Shown: in pieces, positions 14,124 through 15,204 of the stretch | Numbering within the stretch: the stretch's first letter is position 1 | Layout: every line of letters begins with the position of its first letter | Assembly: GCA_964540815.1 (NCBI GenBank) | Contig: CAZIOH010000124.1 | Coordinates: 1 to 15,204, forward strand | DNA length: 15,204 nucleotides | Reading direction: 5' to 3' | Source of the DNA: CAZIOH01 sp964540815 | Lineage (GTDB): Bacteria > Myxococcota_A > Polyangia > Fen-1088 | Program-made: the position numbers and the translations under genes | The notes under the pieces: generated by a model | The model's database searches: none | What the model saw: the letters and a program-made list of their open reading frames with translations, nothing else | What the model was told of the DNA's origin: nothing

Positions 14124-15204
14124 ATGTCGTTTCGATTCACTGCGGGGGTGCGCGACGCGGGCTCCCGCGCGCGGCGAGGCACGCTCGAGACAGCGCGCGG
14201 CACCATCGCCACCCCGGTGTTCATGCCCGTGGGCACGCGCGCCACCGTCACCGGCGTCGAGCCTTCGGTCCTGACCGAGCTCGGCGCCTCCATCGTGCTC
14301 GCCAATACCTATCATCTCCTGCTGCGGCCCGGACCCGAGCTGTTTCGCCGGGTGGGAGGCATCCACGCCTTCATGCGCTGGCCGGGCCCGGTGCTGACGG
14401 ATTCCGGGGGATACCAGATCTTCTCGTTGCCGGCGGCGCGCACCATCACCGAGGAGGGGGCGCGCTTCGCGAGCTACATCGATGGACGCATGTACATGCT
14501 GTCGCCCGAGGGCTCCATCGACATGCAGACGGCCATCGGCTCGGACATCATGATGGTGCTCGACGAGTGCATCAACGCGACCTCGGACGAGGGCGCGGTG
14601 CGGGCGGCCATGGAGCGCACCCACCGTTGGGCGCTGCGCAGCCTGGCGGCGCGCACAAACCCGGCCCAGGCGCTCTTCGCCATCGTCCAGGGCGGCCTGG
14701 TGCCGGCGCTGCGGCGGCAGTCGGCGGCCTTCCTGACCGACCACGCCTTCGATGGGTTCGCCATCGGCGGCCTGGCGGTGGGCGACAGCCGATTGCAGCG
14801 CGAGGAGGTCACCGGCTTCGCGGCGGAGCTCCTACCGCCCGAGCGGCCGCGCTACCTGATGGGGGTAGGCACGCCGCCGGATCTCCTCTACGCCATCGGC
14901 TGCGGCGTGGACATGTTCGATTGCGTCATCCCCACGCAGCTCGCCTGGCAAGGGACCGCCTTCACCTCGACCGGGAGGGTGAAGGTGAGCCGCGGCGAGT
15001 ACCGCGACGTCGACGACTCCCTCGACCCCGCGTGCGCCTGCTCGACGTGCCGCGAATACAGCCGGGCCTATCTTTACCACCTCATGAAGTGCAGCGAGCC
15101 GCTCGGGCCGCGGCTCCTCACCATCCACAACCTGCACTACTACCTCGGCTTGATGGCGCAGGCGCGCGCCGCCATCGACCGAGGCGACTACGCCGCCTTT
15201 GCTC
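14124..15204 (+). CDS. tgt: tRNA-guanine transglycosylase homologue (partial, runs off window)
   Basis: 360 codons visible and open to the window edge, close to the usual 370-380. ATG 14124 starts MSFRFTAGVRDAGSRARRGT, typical of Tgt; no clear ribosome site precedes it. Tgt exchanges guanine-34 for preQ1 in GUN-anticodon tRNAs during queuosine synthesis. Visible hallmarks: LTDSGGYQIFSL (Asp93), MVLDECI (Asp147), VQGG (Gln189), AIGGLAVG, and the nucleophile region DMFDCVIPT (Asp266). The zinc site is C304, C306, C309 (CACSTC) and His335. The segment after the nucleophile reads PTQLAWQGTAFTS instead of the common PTRNARNG.FT, so both usual arginines are replaced. It may be a genuine Tgt or a paralogue of altered specificity. 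The ISNCY-like relic sits immediately upstream. Confidence 0.93.
   Translation, partial: MSFRFTAGVRDAGSRARRGTLETARGTIATPVFMPVGTRATVTGVEPSVLTELGASIVLANTYHLLLRPGPELFRRVGGIHAFMRWPGPVLTDSGGYQIFSLPAARTITEEGARFASYIDGRMYMLSPEGSIDMQTAIGSDIMMVLDECINATSDEGAVRAAMERTHRWALRSLAARTNPAQALFAIVQGGLVPALRRQSAAFLTDHAFDGFAIGGLAVGDSRLQREEVTGFAAELLPPERPRYLMGVGTPPDLLYAIGCGVDMFDCVIPTQLAWQGTAFTSTGRVKVSRGEYRDVDDSLDPACACSTCREYSRAYLYHLMKCSEPLGPRLLTIHNLHYYLGLMAQARAAIDRGDYAAFA

Noticed and set aside
14112..14812. Minus-strand frames opposite tgt
   Set aside because: The plus frame carries every Tgt hallmark and is open to the window edge, so these are shadows.

Overview
The window looks like an accessory region of a high-GC myxobacterium-type (Deltaproteobacteria/Myxococcota) genome. 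The taxonomic inference rests on protein style: lipoproteins with Gly/Ser/Thr linkers, an 'NDVW'-type repeat propeller, 'CGN.RIDPGE.CDPP' cysteine repeats, Lcl/DUF1566 domains, and IS fragments of kinds common in that group. No rRNA, tRNA or CRISPR array was seen. A 100-base N gap at 5893-5992 shows that this is a scaffolded draft.

Layout. 1-480: frameshifted remnant of a DDE integrase (copy A). 813-2917 (minus): large modular lipoprotein (lipobox, conserved N-domain, Gly-rich linker, 8-repeat propeller, Cys-rich repeats) broken by two frameshifts. 3375-3612: tail of an ISNCY-like transposase. 3684-5637 (plus): a second lipoprotein with the same N-domain but a Cys-rich middle and a DUF1566 C-domain, then a small secreted single-domain DUF1566 protein whose 3' end repeats that of its neighbour. 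5690-6153 (minus): LexA-type winged-helix regulator, apparently split only by the assembly gap. 6156-7560: mosaic of IS630, IS3 and IS21 pieces. 7561-8348 (minus): Gly-rich, carbohydrate-binding-like protein cut at both ends. 8349-8499: third integrase tail. 8846-8975: HigA-like antitoxin relic. 9088-10590 (minus): methyltransferase with an export signal, overlapped by an unrecognised frameshifted gene. 10889-12241 (minus): intact MFS exporter. 12386-13429 (plus): candidate toxin-antitoxin-like pair (nucleotidyltransferase-fold protein plus XRE regulator) with a visible promoter and palindrome. 13550-14106: integrase copy B with a small in-place inversion, joined to a second ISNCY-like tail. 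14124-end (plus): a tRNA-guanine transglycosylase homologue, cut by the window end.

How it fits together. The intact genes (lipoprotein/DUF1566 pair, LexA-like regulator, methyltransferase, MFS, nucleotidyltransferase/XRE pair, tgt) are islands among decayed IS and surface-protein genes. The most interesting themes are (i) lipoproteins that share an N-terminal module and linker but carry different C-terminal domains, (ii) the nucleotidyltransferase/XRE pair, (iii) a gap that can be closed from the sequence itself, and (iv) a Tgt homologue lacking two arginines of the usual anticodon-contacting segment.
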